64,000 nucleotides of DNA from positions 496,001 through 560,000 of the forward strand of contig NZ_JANHLC010000001.1 in assembly GCF_028682395.1 (NCBI RefSeq). The letters are read 5' to 3'. The DNA comes from Pseudomonas putida (GTDB lineage: Bacteria; Pseudomonadota; Gammaproteobacteria; Pseudomonadales; Pseudomonadaceae). Positions 1 to 9,225 of this stretch are shown here, one piece after another (position 1 is the first letter of the stretch; every line of letters begins with the position of its first letter). The position numbers and the translations under genes were made by a program. The notes beneath the pieces were generated by a model. It did no database searches. It saw only the letters and a program-made list of their open reading frames with translations, and was not told the origin of the DNA.

Positions 1-3000
1 CGACAGCCCGGCGATCTTTTGCTGGGTCTGTTGCGCCACCGTGGCAAATACTTTGGCCTCGACCGGCTGCTGGCTCTTCGCTGTTTGCGCCACCGCCAGG
101 GCGGCCTGGCTGGCCTGGACAAAGCGCGCGGTCAGTTCGGCCAGGTCGCGGCCTTCGCCAAGGAACTTGCCTTCGCCGTCGACCACTTCCAGGTTCATCC
201 GCAAATGGCTCTCGACCTGCTGTTCGGCTTCGGCCCAAGCTTCATCGCTGACCCGCGCCCCGGTCATGCGCAGCAGTTCACGCCCCAGGGCCTGGGGCAA
301 CGAGCCCTGGGCGAATTCGATACGCTGCAACGCCGCACGGACAAAATCCGGCACCGGCACGAAATTCTTGCGCAAGGCCTTGGGCAGGTTGCGCACCAGC
401 GCGATGCACTTGGCTTCCAGCAGGCCGGGCACCAGCCACTCCAACCGCTCGGGCGGCAATACCGGCAACAGCGGCGCCGGCACGCGCAGGGTCACGCCAT
501 CCCGGGGATGGTTGGGCTCGAAGTGATAACTCAGAGGCAGGGCCAGGTCGCCCAGGTGCAAGGTGTCCGGATAATGGGCGGCGGTGACTTCACTGGCCTC
601 GCGCGCCAGCACATCTTCCTCGCGCATGATCAGCAATTGCGGGTCTTTCTGGCTGTGGACCCGGTACCAGCTGTCGAAGGTCGCGGTCTGGTGGATCTCC
701 GCCGGCAGGCGCGCATCGTAGAAGGCGAACAGGGTTTCCTCGTCGGCCAGGATATCGCGGCGGCGCGCCTTGGCTTCCAGTTCGTCGAGCTGCTCCAGCA
801 AACGGGTATTGGCACTCAGGCACTTGGCCCGCGACTGAATCTCGCCCCGCACCAGCGCCTCGCGGATAAACAGCTCGCGGGATAGGACCGGCTCGATCGG
901 GCCGAAGTGCACCGGCCGCCGCCCAACCACAATCAGGCCAAACAAGGTGATCTGCTCATACGCGACCACTTGGCCACGCTTCTTCTCCCAGTGCGGCTCG
1001 AAGTGGTTTTTCTTGATCAGGTGTCCGGCCAGCGGCTCGATCCAGTCCGGCTCGATCTTGGCGACCATGCGCGCATAGAGCTTGGTGGTCTCCACCAGTT
1101 CGGCGGTCATCAGCCACTGCGGACGCTTCTTGCCCAGGCCCGAAGAGGGATGAATCCAGAACCGCCGCTGGCGGGCGCCCAGGTAATCGCCCTCCTCGGT
1201 CTTCTGGCCAATCTGGCTGAGCAACCCGGACAGCACTGCCTTGTGCAACTTCGGATAATCCGCCGGTTCCTTATTGATGCTCAATTGCAGGTCGCGGCAG
1301 ATCAGGCTGAGCTGGCGATGGGAGTCGCGCCACTCGCGCAGGCGCAGGTAGTTCAGGAAATTCTTGCGGCACCAGTTGCGCAGCGGGCTGGCAGTCAGCG
1401 CCTGGCGCTGCTCCTCGAACCCGCGCCAGACATTGATCAGCCCGGCGAAATCCGAATCGACATCCTTCCACTGCGCGTGCGCCTGATCAGCCGCCTGCTG
1501 GCGCTCCGGCGGACGCTCGCGCGGGTCCTGTACCGACATGGCACTGGCGACGATCAACACTTCCTGCAGGCTGCCCAGCTTTGCCGCTTCGAGCAGCATG
1601 CGGCCCATTCGCGGGTCCACCGGCAAGCGCGCCAGCTGGCGACCCAGCGGGGTCAACTGGTTCTCGCGGTTGACCGCCGAGAGTTCCTGCAACAGGTTGA
1701 AGCCGTCGCTGATGGCCTTGCCATCCGGCGGCTCGATAAACGGAAACGCCGTGATCTCGCCCAGGCGCAGGTGAAGCATCTGCAGGATCACCGCCGCCAG
1801 GTTGGTCCGCAGGATCTCGGGGTCGGTAAATTCCGGCCGGCCGTTGAAGTCGTCCTCACTGTAGAGGCGCACGCAGATGCCCGGCTCAACCCGGCCGCAG
1901 CGGCCCTTACGTTGATTGGCGCTGGCCTGGGAAATGGCCTCGACAGGCAGGCGCTGGACCTTGGCCCGATAGCTGTAGCGGCTGATCCGCGCGGTGCCGC
2001 TGTCGATGACATAACGGATCCCCGGCACCGTCAGCGAGGTTTCGGCGACGTTGGTCGCCAGCACCACCCGGCGCCCCGGATGGGACTGAAAGATCCGTTG
2101 CTGCTCGGCCGGTGACAGGCGTGCATACAGCGGCAGGATTTCGGTATGGCGTAGCTGGGCCTTGCGCAGCATCTCAGCAGCGTCGCGGATTTCCCGTTCG
2201 CCGGGCAGAAACACCAGTACGTCACCCGGGCTCTTGCGCTCGCGACGCTCGAAGTCGGCAATTTCATCGAGGGTGGCAAGAATCGCCTGGTCCACCGTCA
2301 GGTCGTCCTCGACGCTGTTGCCCTCTTCATCCTGCTGGGACGTCAGCGGCCGATACCAGGTGTCGACCGGGAAGGTGCGCCCCGAGACCTCGACAATCGG
2401 CGCATCGTTGAAGTGCTTGGAGAAGCGCTCCAGATCGATGGTCGCCGACGTAATGATGACCTTCAGGTCCGGGCGACGCGGCAGCAGGGTCTTGAGGTAG
2501 CCCAACAGGAAGTCGATATTGAGGCTGCGTTCATGCGCCTCGTCGACAATGATCGTGTCATAGCGCTCGAGGTAGCGGTCGTTCTGGGTTTCGGCCAGCA
2601 GGATACCGTCGGTCATCAGCTTGACCAGGGTATTGGCGTCGCTTTGATCCTCGAACCGCACCTGGTAACCCACCAGTGCACCCAGCGGCGTCGCCAACTC
2701 CTCGGCCACTCGGCTGGCCACACTGCGCGCCGCGATTCGCCGTGGTTGGGTATGGCCGATCAGCCCATGCTGGCCACGCCCGATTTCCAGGCAGATCTTC
2801 GGCAACTGGGTGGTTTTGCCCGAGCCGGTTTCGCCGGCGATGATCAGCACCTGATGCTTGAGCAGCGCCGCCTTGATCTCATCGCGTTTGGCTGCGATGG
2901 GCAGGCTGTCGTCATAGCGAATCAGCGGCACGCTGTCGCGCCGTGCCGTGACCTGGGCGCACGACGCCTGTACCCGCTCGACCCATTGGGCCAGCTTGGC

Positions 3001-3117
3001 CTCATCGGGTTTCTTGCGCAGTTCGTGCAACTGGCGCCGCAACCGATGACGGTCGGCGAGCATGGCTTGATCGAGGTTTTTCAGCAGTTGGTCGATAGCG
3101 GGCGATTCAGTAGTCAT
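1..3117 (-). CDS. hrpA: ATP-dependent RNA helicase HrpA (partial, C-terminus outside window)
   Basis: DEAH-box (DExH) RNA helicase. The reverse-strand frame is open from the ATG at 3117 to the window edge, 1039 codons, so roughly the last fifth of a ~1300-residue HrpA is missing. Visible motifs are Walker A GETGSGKTT near residue 95, VDEAHER in motif II, the SAT motif III, and QRKGRCGR in motif VI, followed by helicase-associated and HrpA-specific C-terminal sequence. The family unwinds RNA and in E. coli acts on mRNA processing and stalled ribosomes. The start was chosen because MTTESPAIDQLL matches the usual Pseudomonas N-terminus as I remember it; the ribosome binding site is weak. It is transcribed away from aceK, with a hairpin in the gap. 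Confidence 0.95.
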   Translation of the reverse strand, partial: MTTESPAIDQLLKNLDQAMLADRHRLRRQLHELRKKPDEAKLAQWVERVQASCAQVTARRDSVPLIRYDDSLPIAAKRDEIKAALLKHQVLIIAGETGSGKTTQLPKICLEIGRGQHGLIGHTQPRRIAARSVASRVAEELATPLGALVGYQVRFEDQSDANTLVKLMTDGILLAETQNDRYLERYDTIIVDEAHERSLNIDFLLGYLKTLLPRRPDLKVIITSATIDLERFSKHFNDAPIVEVSGRTFPVDTWYRPLTSQQDEEGNSVEDDLTVDQAILATLDEIADFERRERKSPGDVLVFLPGEREIRDAAEMLRKAQLRHTEILPLYARLSPAEQQRIFQSHPGRRVVLATNVAETSLTVPGIRYVIDSGTARISRYSYRAKVQRLPVEAISQASANQRKGRCGRVEPGICVRLYSEDDFNGRPEFTDPEILRTNLAAVILQMLHLRLGEITAFPFIEPPDGKAISDGFNLLQELSAVNRENQLTPLGRQLARLPVDPRMGRMLLEAAKLGSLQEVLIVASAMSVQDPRERPPERQQAADQAHAQWKDVDSDFAGLINVWRGFEEQRQALTASPLRNWCRKNFLNYLRLREWRDSHRQLSLICRDLQLSINKEPADYPKLHKAVLSGLLSQIGQKTEEGDYLGARQRRFWIHPSSGLGKKRPQWLMTAELVETTKLYARMVAKIEPDWIEPLAGHLIKKNHFEPHWEKKRGQVVAYEQITLFGLIVVGRRPVHFGPIEPVLSRELFIREALVRGEIQSRAKCLSANTRLLEQLDELEAKARRRDILADEETLFAFYDARLPAEIHQTATFDSWYRVHSQKDPQLLIMREEDVLAREASEVTAAHYPDTLHLGDLALPLSYHFEPNHPRDGVTLRVPAPLLPVLPPERLEWLVPGLLEAKCIALVRNLPKALRKNFVPVPDFVRAALQRIEFAQGSLPQALGRELLRMTGARVSDEAWAEAEQQVESHLRMNLEVVDGEGKFLGEGRDLAELTARFVQASQAALAVAQTAKSQQPVEAKVFATVAQQTQQKIAGLS

Positions 3118-3186
3118 AGGCGCGGGAGCTGCAAGCGGCAAGCGAAAAGCAGCAAGGTTAACGCAGCTCTGCATTTATAGCTTGTG

Positions 3187-3206
3187 GCGCGTTGCTCGCA
3201 ACGCGC
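3187..3206. repeat. REP-like extragenic palindrome
   Basis: Perfect 8-bp arms GCGCGTTG/CAACGCGC around a CTCG tetraloop, in the gap between the aceK stop and the hrpA start. Flanking GCTGCAAGCGGCAAGC-type sequence resembles the short extragenic repeats common in Pseudomonas. No T-run follows on either strand, so a terminator role is uncertain. Confidence 0.5.
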
Positions 3207-3242
3207 TACGGGCCGCTGCAAGCCCTGAGCTTGCCACGGCTT

Positions 3243-4961
3243 TTACGCTTCGTGGCCTTTGCGCCGATAGGGGAACACGTCGATGACCTTGCCCGCGCGA
3301 ATCGCTTCCTGCAGCCCTTTCCAGTAATCGGCGTTGTACAACTCGCCATGCAGTTCGTTGAACAGGCGCCGCTGCCCTGCATCGGCAAACAGGAACGGCG
3401 GGAACTCCTCGGGGAACACATCCAGCGGGCCGATCGAGTACCAGGGTTCGGAGGCCATTTCATCCTCCGGGGTACGCGGCTCGGGGATATGCCGGAAGTT
3501 GGCCTCGGTCAGAAAGCAGATCTCGTCGTAGTCGTAGAACACCACGCGGCCGTGGCGGGTCACGCCGAAGTTTTTCAACAGCATGTCGCCCGGAAAGATA
3601 TTCGCCGCCGCCAGCTGCTTGATGGCCAGGCCATAGTCTTCCAGCGCATCGCGGACCTGGGCGTCATTGGCGTTTTCCAGGTAGAGGTTCAGCGGGGTCA
3701 TGCGCCGCTCGGTCCAACAGTGGCGGATCAGCACGGTGTCGCCATCGACCTCGACGGTCGACGCGGCAACGTCCAGCAACTCGGCCAGGCACGCCGGGTC
3801 GAACTTGCTCAGGGGAAAGCGGAAATCGGCGAACTCCTGGGTATCGGCCATGCGCCCAACGCGATCGACACTCTTCACCAGGCGGTACTTCTCGATCACC
3901 GTGGCGCGATCGACGTTTTTCGACGGCGAGAACCGGTCCTTGATGATCTTGAACACCGTATTGAAGCCCGGCAGGGTGAACACGCTCATCACCATCCCGC
4001 GCACGCCCGGCGCCATGATGAACTGATCATCGGTGCTGGCCAGGTGATTGATCAGCGCCCGGTAGAACTCGGACTTGCCGTGCTTATAGAAGCCAATGGA
4101 GGTGTACAGCTCGGCAATGTGCTTGCCCGGCAGGAAGCGCCGCAAAAAGCCGATAAACTCGGCGGGCACCGGCACGTCGACCATAAAATAGGAGCGAGTG
4201 AACGAGAAGATGATCGAGACATCCGCCTCGTCGGTAATCAGCGCATCAATCTGGATGCCGCGCCCTTCGCGATGCAGCAGTGGGATCACCAGCGGCCATT
4301 GCTCGTCCGGGGTAAAAATCCGCCCGACCAGGTAGGCGCCCTTGTTGCGGTAGAGCACCGAGGAAAACAGCTCGACACTCAGCTGCGGGTCCTTGCAGAC
4401 CCAGTCCGGCAGGTTTTCACGCAGTTGCGCTTCGAGGCGGCGCATATCGCCCGGCAGGTCGGCGTAATCTTCGCTGAAACGGTAGTCGGCAAAAATCTGC
4501 GCCAGCATGTCGGACAGCTCGCCCGCCGGTCGATAGGTCCGGGTCTGTGCGGCCCGCGCACGGCGCAGGGACGGCCGGGTGGTGTGGATGAACATGCAGC
4601 CGTCGCTGATCATGTCGTGGCTGAACAGCCCGCAGAACGTCGAGTTGTACCAGGTCTCGGCCAACTCATCGTCAAACCGCAGGTCGATCAGGCTGATATA
4701 GGCACTTTTGACCAGCGGCCATAGCGTGGCATCCAGCAGCACGTCTTCTTCGAATCCGGCCCGCAGGCGTGCATTGACCTCGCTGACCTTCTCCTCATAG
4801 AGATTGATCCGCGCTGCCGAAGCGGCCTGGGCTTCCTGCCACAGTGCACCTTCGAAACGGGCGCGGGCGCCATCGGTGATTTGGCGGAAATGCTCCCGAT
4901 AATCATCAAAGCCATCGAGGATCATCCGGGCGATATCGGCGGCGGGCCATGACTGCGGCAT
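3243..4961 (-). CDS. aceK: Isocitrate dehydrogenase kinase/phosphatase AceK
   Basis: Bifunctional cytosolic enzyme that phosphorylates and dephosphorylates isocitrate dehydrogenase, shunting carbon into the glyoxylate bypass during growth on acetate. At 572 residues it is the usual family length. The nucleotide-binding stretch VFTLPGF (about 327-333) precedes FKIIKDRF with the conserved Lys. FPGDM (Asp458) and [18 protein letters not shown] (463-480) match the catalytic and metal-binding part of the E. coli enzyme. GAGG lies 8 nt upstream of the ATG. In enterics aceK sits in the aceBAK operon; here it stands alone, as in other pseudomonads, so its control must be separate from isocitrate lyase. 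Confidence 0.97.
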   Translation of the reverse strand: MPQSWPAADIARMILDGFDDYREHFRQITDGARARFEGALWQEAQAASAARINLYEEKVSEVNARLRAGFEEDVLLDATLWPLVKSAYISLIDLRFDDELAETWYNSTFCGLFSHDMISDGCMFIHTTRPSLRRARAAQTRTYRPAGELSDMLAQIFADYRFSEDYADLPGDMRRLEAQLRENLPDWVCKDPQLSVELFSSVLYRNKGAYLVGRIFTPDEQWPLVIPLLHREGRGIQIDALITDEADVSIIFSFTRSYFMVDVPVPAEFIGFLRRFLPGKHIAELYTSIGFYKHGKSEFYRALINHLASTDDQFIMAPGVRGMVMSVFTLPGFNTVFKIIKDRFSPSKNVDRATVIEKYRLVKSVDRVGRMADTQEFADFRFPLSKFDPACLAELLDVAASTVEVDGDTVLIRHCWTERRMTPLNLYLENANDAQVRDALEDYGLAIKQLAAANIFPGDMLLKNFGVTRHGRVVFYDYDEICFLTEANFRHIPEPRTPEDEMASEPWYSIGPLDVFPEEFPPFLFADAGQRRLFNELHGELYNADYWKGLQEAIRAGKVIDVFPYRRKGHEA

Positions 4962-5360
4962 AGAACAACCTCTGCGGGTTTGGGATGCCAGAGCTTAGCC
5001 AGTGACTTGCGCCAAGAGAATAGTATTTTTCCCACACTAAAGAATTGATTTGACCTACAGCAGCTCTTCGAGAAATCAATACAGTGCATTTCTGACTTCC
5101 GCGCAAAAAACGCCCACCGCCCCCCCGATCAGCGCTTAAACGTTTCATCGCCAGCCCTTATGCCAAAAGGCCTGTGCCTTGATTACAGGGTGCGGCACAG
5201 CCTATCCCCCTCCCCTGCACGGTCATATTTCGTACAAAAGGTGCTGCCAAACCGGGGTTACCAAGCAAGTAGCACCTTGCTATTACGGAATCTGGCAATC
5301 GAACACAGATCCGCCCGACCTGTACTGCCAGTCATCTTCAACTGTCCCGGGAACACATTC
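4962..5360. other. Divergent intergenic region aceK / chemoreceptor
   Basis: About 400 bp without a credible gene. It must hold the promoters of both flanking genes. The only clear structure is an inverted repeat, AAGGTGCT at 5238-5245 and AGCACCTT at 5271-5278, with 25 nt between the arms, 83 nt upstream of the chemoreceptor start. I could not find a sigma-28 element here like the one ahead of the second chemoreceptor. An open frame runs upstream from 5361 to 5160, but its translation shows no domain and is treated as untranslated. Confidence 0.6.
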
Positions 5361-6983
5361 ATGTCAATCAGAAACATGCGTATCGGTCTAAGAGCCTCTC
5401 TGAGTTTTGGTGCCCTGGCGGCGCTGCTGGTAGTGGTCGGCTGCTTCGCCTTGAGCCAGATGGCCAACCTGCGCGAAAGCGCACGCGTGATCGAAGAGTC
5501 GTGGATGCCAAGCATCGAGAACATGCACGACGCCAATGCCGAGATCGCCGCCATCCGCATGCAGGCCGTGCAACTTATGACCCCACAGACCCCGGCCGCT
5601 CGCAAGCAAAGCCTGAGCGAGCTTGCCGAGAGCCGGCAAAGCCTGCTCACTCGCCTTGCACAGTACGACCCGTACATTGCCAATGATCGCGAGCGTGTGT
5701 TGTTTGATCGCCTACAGGCGACCTTCACCCTCTACCTGCAAATCCTGGACAAGGTCTGCAGCCTGCTTGAGACAAGCCAGGCCGACGCCGTCCGCCTGCT
5801 CACCGAGCAACTGACGCCCCAGGGGACCGTGCTCGACGAGGATATCGAGAACCTGATTGTCTTCAATCAAAAAGGCGCCGAGATGGCCTCGAAAGACGCT
5901 TCCGATGTGTACAGCCAGGCCCAGGTGATCGTCGGCCTGTGCCTGTTCGGCGCACTGCTGGCCACACTCGGCCTGGCACTGGTGCTGACCCGCAGTATTA
6001 CCCAGCCCATTACCGAAGCCCTGAGCGTGGCAAGCACCATCGCCGCCGGCGACCTGACCAGCACCATCCAGGTCACCGGCCAGGACGAACCGGCACAACT
6101 GCTCCAGGCCCTGGCGACCATGCAGGACAACCTGCGCACGACCATTGGCGGGATCAGCGACTCTGCCCGCCAACTGGCGGCCAGCGCCGAGGAAATGAGC
6201 ACGGTGATGGAAGAAAGCACCCGCGGTCTGCAACGGCAGAACGATGAAATTGAAATGGCCGCCACCGCCGTCACCGAGATGAGCGCAGCGGTCGACGAAG
6301 TCGCCGGCAATGCCGTGGCCAGCGCCGATGCCTCCCGCGCCTGCGACACCGACAGCCAGCACGGGCAGCTTCAGGTCAGCGAAACGGTCGCAGCGATCCA
6401 GAGCCTGGTCGGCGAGGTCTTGAATGCCTCCGACAAAGCCAAAGGCCTGGCTACCGAAGCCCAGGACATCAGCAAGGTACTGGAAGTGATTCGTGGCATC
6501 GCCGGGCAGACCAACCTGCTGGCCCTCAATGCCGCCATCGAGGCCGCTCGTGCAGGCGAAGCCGGGCGTGGTTTTGCCGTGGTCGCCGATGAAGTGCGCT
6601 CCCTGGCCCAACGTACCCACGGCTCCACCGAAGAAATCGAACAAATGATCGGCGCCATCCAGCAAGGCACCAGCGCGACTGTCCAGGCCCTGCAAGACAG
6701 TGCCGAGCAGGCCGAGCAGACCCTGCTCAAGGCCAGCAGCGCCGGCCAGGCACTGGAAAAAATCACCACATCGGTCGCCCTGATCAACGAGCGCACCCTG
6801 GTCATTGCCAGTGCTGCCGAAGAGCAGGCCCTGGTGGCCCGTGAGGTCGACCGTAACCTGGTGAGCATCCGCGACCTGGCCAGCCAGACCGCCACCGGCG
6901 CCAACCAGACGTCGGTCGCCAGTGAGGAACTGGCACAACTGGCCATCAACCTGAACGGCCTGGTCAACCGTTTCGTGCTGTAA
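5361..6983 (+). CDS. Methyl-accepting chemotaxis protein (four-helix-bundle sensor)
   Basis: Transmembrane chemoreceptor of 540 residues. TM1 is at about 9-31, a periplasmic helical region that looks like a 4HB_MCP domain spans 32-187, TM2 is about 188-210, a HAMP linker 211-263, and the cytoplasmic signalling coiled coil runs to the C-terminus. The hairpin tip that binds CheA/CheW is recognisable at about 381-413 ([18 protein letters not shown], then [12 protein letters not shown]). The ATG at 5361 was chosen over an in-frame upstream start at 5160 because [11 protein letters not shown] leads directly into TM1. The ligand cannot be read from sequence. The gene is monocistronic between aceK (divergent) and a DMT exporter 68 bp downstream. 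Confidence 0.92.
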   Translation: MSIRNMRIGLRASLSFGALAALLVVVGCFALSQMANLRESARVIEESWMPSIENMHDANAEIAAIRMQAVQLMTPQTPAARKQSLSELAESRQSLLTRLAQYDPYIANDRERVLFDRLQATFTLYLQILDKVCSLLETSQADAVRLLTEQLTPQGTVLDEDIENLIVFNQKGAEMASKDASDVYSQAQVIVGLCLFGALLATLGLALVLTRSITQPITEALSVASTIAAGDLTSTIQVTGQDEPAQLLQALATMQDNLRTTIGGISDSARQLAASAEEMSTVMEESTRGLQRQNDEIEMAATAVTEMSAAVDEVAGNAVASADASRACDTDSQHGQLQVSETVAAIQSLVGEVLNASDKAKGLATEAQDISKVLEVIRGIAGQTNLLALNAAIEAARAGEAGRGFAVVADEVRSLAQRTHGSTEEIEQMIGAIQQGTSATVQALQDSAEQAEQTLLKASSAGQALEKITTSVALINERTLVIASAAEEQALVAREVDRNLVSIRDLASQTATGANQTSVASEELAQLAINLNGLVNRFVL

Positions 6984-7051
6984 ATCACACTGCGCGATTG
7001 CACCCAAAGCTTCACTCGGCAACACTCCTGCGCTCTACCTGGGAGTGTGTC

Positions 7052-7945
7052 GTGAGACCTGTCGATAGTTTGAACATGCTGCTACTCGCGGCCATCTGGG
7101 GTGCCAGCTTTCTGTTTATGCGGATCATCGCGCCGCAACTGGGCACCCTCCCCACGGCGTTCTTTCGTGTTTCGATTGCCGCCGCCGGACTGCTGGTCAT
7201 CCTGGCGCTGCTGCGCACCCGCTGGGACTTCCAGGGCAAATTCAAGGTCTGCCTGCTGTTGGGCGTGATCAACTCGGGCATTCCGGCCACGCTCTATTCA
7301 GTCGCTGCCCAGGTGCTGCCCGCCGGTTACTCGGCAATCCTCAACGCCACCACGCCGCTGATGGGCGTATTGATCGGCGGCCTGTTCTTCAGTGAGAAAC
7401 TCAGCCCGGTCAAGCTGCTGGGCGTGAGCATCGGGCTATTTGGCGTGGGCATCCTGACCCGTGCTGGCCCGGTGGCCTTTGATCTGCCACTGCTGGTCGG
7501 AGCGCTTGCCTGCCTGGGGGCCACCACCTGCTATGGCTTTGCCGGTTTTCTCGCCCGCCGCTGGCTCGACCAGCAAGGCGGCCTCGACCCTCGCCTATCG
7601 GCCCTGGGCAGCATGCTCGGGGCAACGCTACTGCTACTGCCCTTGTTCGCCTACAGCGCCATTAGCCAACCACCTGCCAGTTGGGGCGCAGCGGATGTGT
7701 GGTGGTCGTTGCTGGGGTTGGGGCTGATCTGCACCGCGCTGGCCTACATCCTCTACTTCCATCTGCTGACCCGCATCGGCCCGGTCAAGTCCATGAGCGT
7801 AACCTTCATGATTCCGGTGTTCGGCGTCTTGTGGGGCGCCCTGTGGCTGGACGAGCCGCTGTCAATGGCCCATCTCTATGGTGGCCTGCTGATCGGCCTG
7901 GCGCTCTGGCTGGTGCTGCGCCCCGGCGCCATCGCCAAGGGCTAG
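7052..7945 (+). CDS. DMT-superfamily (EamA) transporter
   Basis: Inner-membrane transporter of 297 residues with about ten hydrophobic segments arranged as two EamA repeats, the usual size for the RhaT/EamA family of metabolite exporters. Motifs typical of the family include AAIWGASFLFMR in the first helix and the SVTFMIPVFGVLWG region late in the second repeat. A GTG start at 7052 is preferred because GGGAG lies 6 nt upstream; the frame stays open to an ATG at 6998 and a further ATG occurs 8 codons in. The substrate is unknown. The gene converges with a second, unrelated DMT gene whose stop lies 44 bp away. Confidence 0.85.
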   Translation: MRPVDSLNMLLLAAIWGASFLFMRIIAPQLGTLPTAFFRVSIAAAGLLVILALLRTRWDFQGKFKVCLLLGVINSGIPATLYSVAAQVLPAGYSAILNATTPLMGVLIGGLFFSEKLSPVKLLGVSIGLFGVGILTRAGPVAFDLPLLVGALACLGATTCYGFAGFLARRWLDQQGGLDPRLSALGSMLGATLLLLPLFAYSAISQPPASWGAADVWWSLLGLGLICTALAYILYFHLLTRIGPVKSMSVTFMIPVFGVLWGALWLDEPLSMAHLYGGLLIGLALWLVLRPGAIAKG

Positions 7946-7989
7946 CCAGCCGGCTGGCCGCCCTGTCGCAGCGGCCAGCCGTTGTTCGC

Positions 7990-8850
7990 CTATCCCTTGC
8001 GGAAAACGAACACCAGCCCGACGATGATCAACAGCATGCCGAACAGGCTCAGCAGCGCCAGGGTATTGCCAAAGATCAGGTAATCCATCACGGCCGTCAC
8101 CGCCGGCACCAGGTAGAACAGACTGGTGACATTGACCAGGTTGCCGCGGGCAATCAGCCGATACAACAGCACCGTCGCCAGCACCGAGACCACCAGCCCC
8201 ATCCACAACACCGGCCCGATAAAGCCGGCGCTGTACTCAAAGTGAAACGGCTGGAAAGGCACGAACACCGCACACAGCAACAGCCCGGCCAGGTACTGCA
8301 GGGGCAACGTCCCCAAGGGGTTATCGGTGATGCGCTTCTGCATGATCGAGCCAAAGGTCATGCTGGCCAGGGCCAGCAGGCCGAACAGCATCCCGGCCAG
8401 CGACATCCCGGCCAGGCCGATGCCCTGGTACACCACCAGTATCAAGCCCGCCAGGCCCAGCCCCAGGCCGAACATGCGTGACCAGGAACGCTGGCGCTCC
8501 ATCAGGACCGCCGTCAGGATCGGCTGCACGCCCATGATGGTCGCCATCACGCCCGGCGTAACTTTCAGGTCCAGCGCCAGCAGGTAGAAGATCTGGTAGG
8601 CGCCCAGCAACACGACGCCCGTAGCCATGGCGTAGAGCATCGGCTGGCCGCCCCGGGGCCGGCGAAACTTGAGCAGCGGCATCAGCAGGCACAGCGCGAA
8701 CAGGGCAAGAGCAAAACGGATCAGCAGGAACGCGAACGGCGAAGCGTGGGCCAGGCCGATCTTGGAGAAGATCGCGCCACTGCTCCACAGCAGGACAAAC
8801 AGGCTCGTGGAAGCGGCCGCCGCTACGGATTGTCTGGAAATAGGCAACAT
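7990..8850 (-). CDS. DMT-superfamily (EamA) transporter, second copy type
   Basis: Integral membrane protein of 286 residues with ten predicted helices and two EamA domains (SLFVLLWSSGAIFSKIGL near the N-terminus, FYLVPAVTAVMDYLIFG near the C-terminus). It belongs to a different branch from the adjacent plus-strand DMT protein, so this is not a tandem duplication. ATG 8850 was chosen over the in-frame TTG at 8874 because AGGTGG is correctly spaced upstream. A sigma-70-like promoter at 9153-9182, a possible 54-codon leader ORF and two hairpins precede it, suggesting its own long regulated leader. Substrate unknown; homologues export amino acids or drugs. Confidence 0.85.
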   Translation of the reverse strand: MLPISRQSVAAAASTSLFVLLWSSGAIFSKIGLAHASPFAFLLIRFALALFALCLLMPLLKFRRPRGGQPMLYAMATGVVLLGAYQIFYLLALDLKVTPGVMATIMGVQPILTAVLMERQRSWSRMFGLGLGLAGLILVVYQGIGLAGMSLAGMLFGLLALASMTFGSIMQKRITDNPLGTLPLQYLAGLLLCAVFVPFQPFHFEYSAGFIGPVLWMGLVVSVLATVLLYRLIARGNLVNVTSLFYLVPAVTAVMDYLIFGNTLALLSLFGMLLIIVGLVFVFRKG

Positions 8851-8882
8851 GGGTACCACCTGTGATTCAGGCAAAAGCCAAC

Positions 8883-8954
8883 TCAGCCGAGGCTGAAGTT
8901 CAGTAGGTTTGTTTCAGGCGGGCAGCAGGGATCAGCGCGTGAGGCTGATCAGCC
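8883..8954 (-). promoter_or_regulatory. Paired palindromes in the leader of the DMT exporter
   Basis: Two short palindromes share complementary arms: GGCTGATCAGCC at 8943-8954 and TCAGCCgaGGCTGA at 8883-8896. In the transcript the GGCTGA arm of the first can also pair with the TCAGCC arm of the second, so the two hairpins can exchange partners. The first palindrome covers the stop codon of the small ORF at 8949-9113. This arrangement resembles translation-coupled attenuation, but no T-run marks a classical terminator, so the role is inferred. Confidence 0.35.
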
Positions 8955-9113
8955 CGAGTAACCAACGCCTGGCGGTGCTGCGCTGACGCAGACCGGCGTG
9001 CTACTGACAGGGGGTGGGTAGTGACTGATCTGCACAGGCTGCTGTTTCCCGCACGGCACAACGCCAGCGTTGACCGCTGAATCGACTACCACGCTGGAAA
9101 GGGAAACGGCCAT
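8949..9113 (-). CDS. Possible leader peptide, 54 aa
   Basis: Small open frame upstream of the DMT exporter, starting MAVSLSSVVVDSAVNAG and ending GYSG. It is rich in Ser, Val and Pro, has two Cys, no signal peptide and no recognised domain. It begins about 40 nt after a good promoter and stops inside the palindrome at 8943-8954, 98 nt before the exporter ATG. The ribosome binding site is poor (AGAAGAT). Position and structure suggest a regulatory leader rather than a functional protein, but the frame may also be chance. Confidence 0.3.
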   Translation of the reverse strand: MAVSLSSVVVDSAVNAGVVPCGKQQPVQISHYPPPVSSTPVCVSAAPPGVGYSG

Positions 9114-9152
9114 GGACAGATCTTCTGGGAGAGGAAAAAGGACCAGGCGCCG

Positions 9153-9182
9153 ACTATAACCAGCGCCCGATACATTTTGCAA
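9153..9182 (-). promoter_or_regulatory. Sigma-70-type promoter for the DMT exporter transcript
   Basis: On the minus strand, TTGCAA (9177-9182) and TATAGT (9153-9158) are separated by 18 bp (17 bp if the -10 is read as TTATAG). It lies immediately downstream of the dehydratase stop codon, so the exporter has a promoter of its own and a transcript leader of roughly 300 nt. Confidence 0.5.
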
Positions 9183-9225
9183 TAAGCGCCCAGCCCGTCC
9201 TGGGGCCGGACGCCGCGGCATGACG

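Noticed and set aside
19..2115. Long plus-strand frames over the hrpA region
   Set aside because: They are antisense to a frame with all helicase motifs and have no domain or ribosome binding site; high GC keeps antisense frames open.
3192..4724. 510-codon plus-strand frame opposite aceK
   Set aside because: Antisense to a clearly conserved enzyme; its translation is low-complexity Gln/His/Arg-rich, typical of shadow frames.
5712..7025. 437-codon minus-strand frame opposite the chemoreceptor
   Set aside because: Reads as Gly/Leu-rich mirror of the coiled-coil coding strand; no domain and no start signal.
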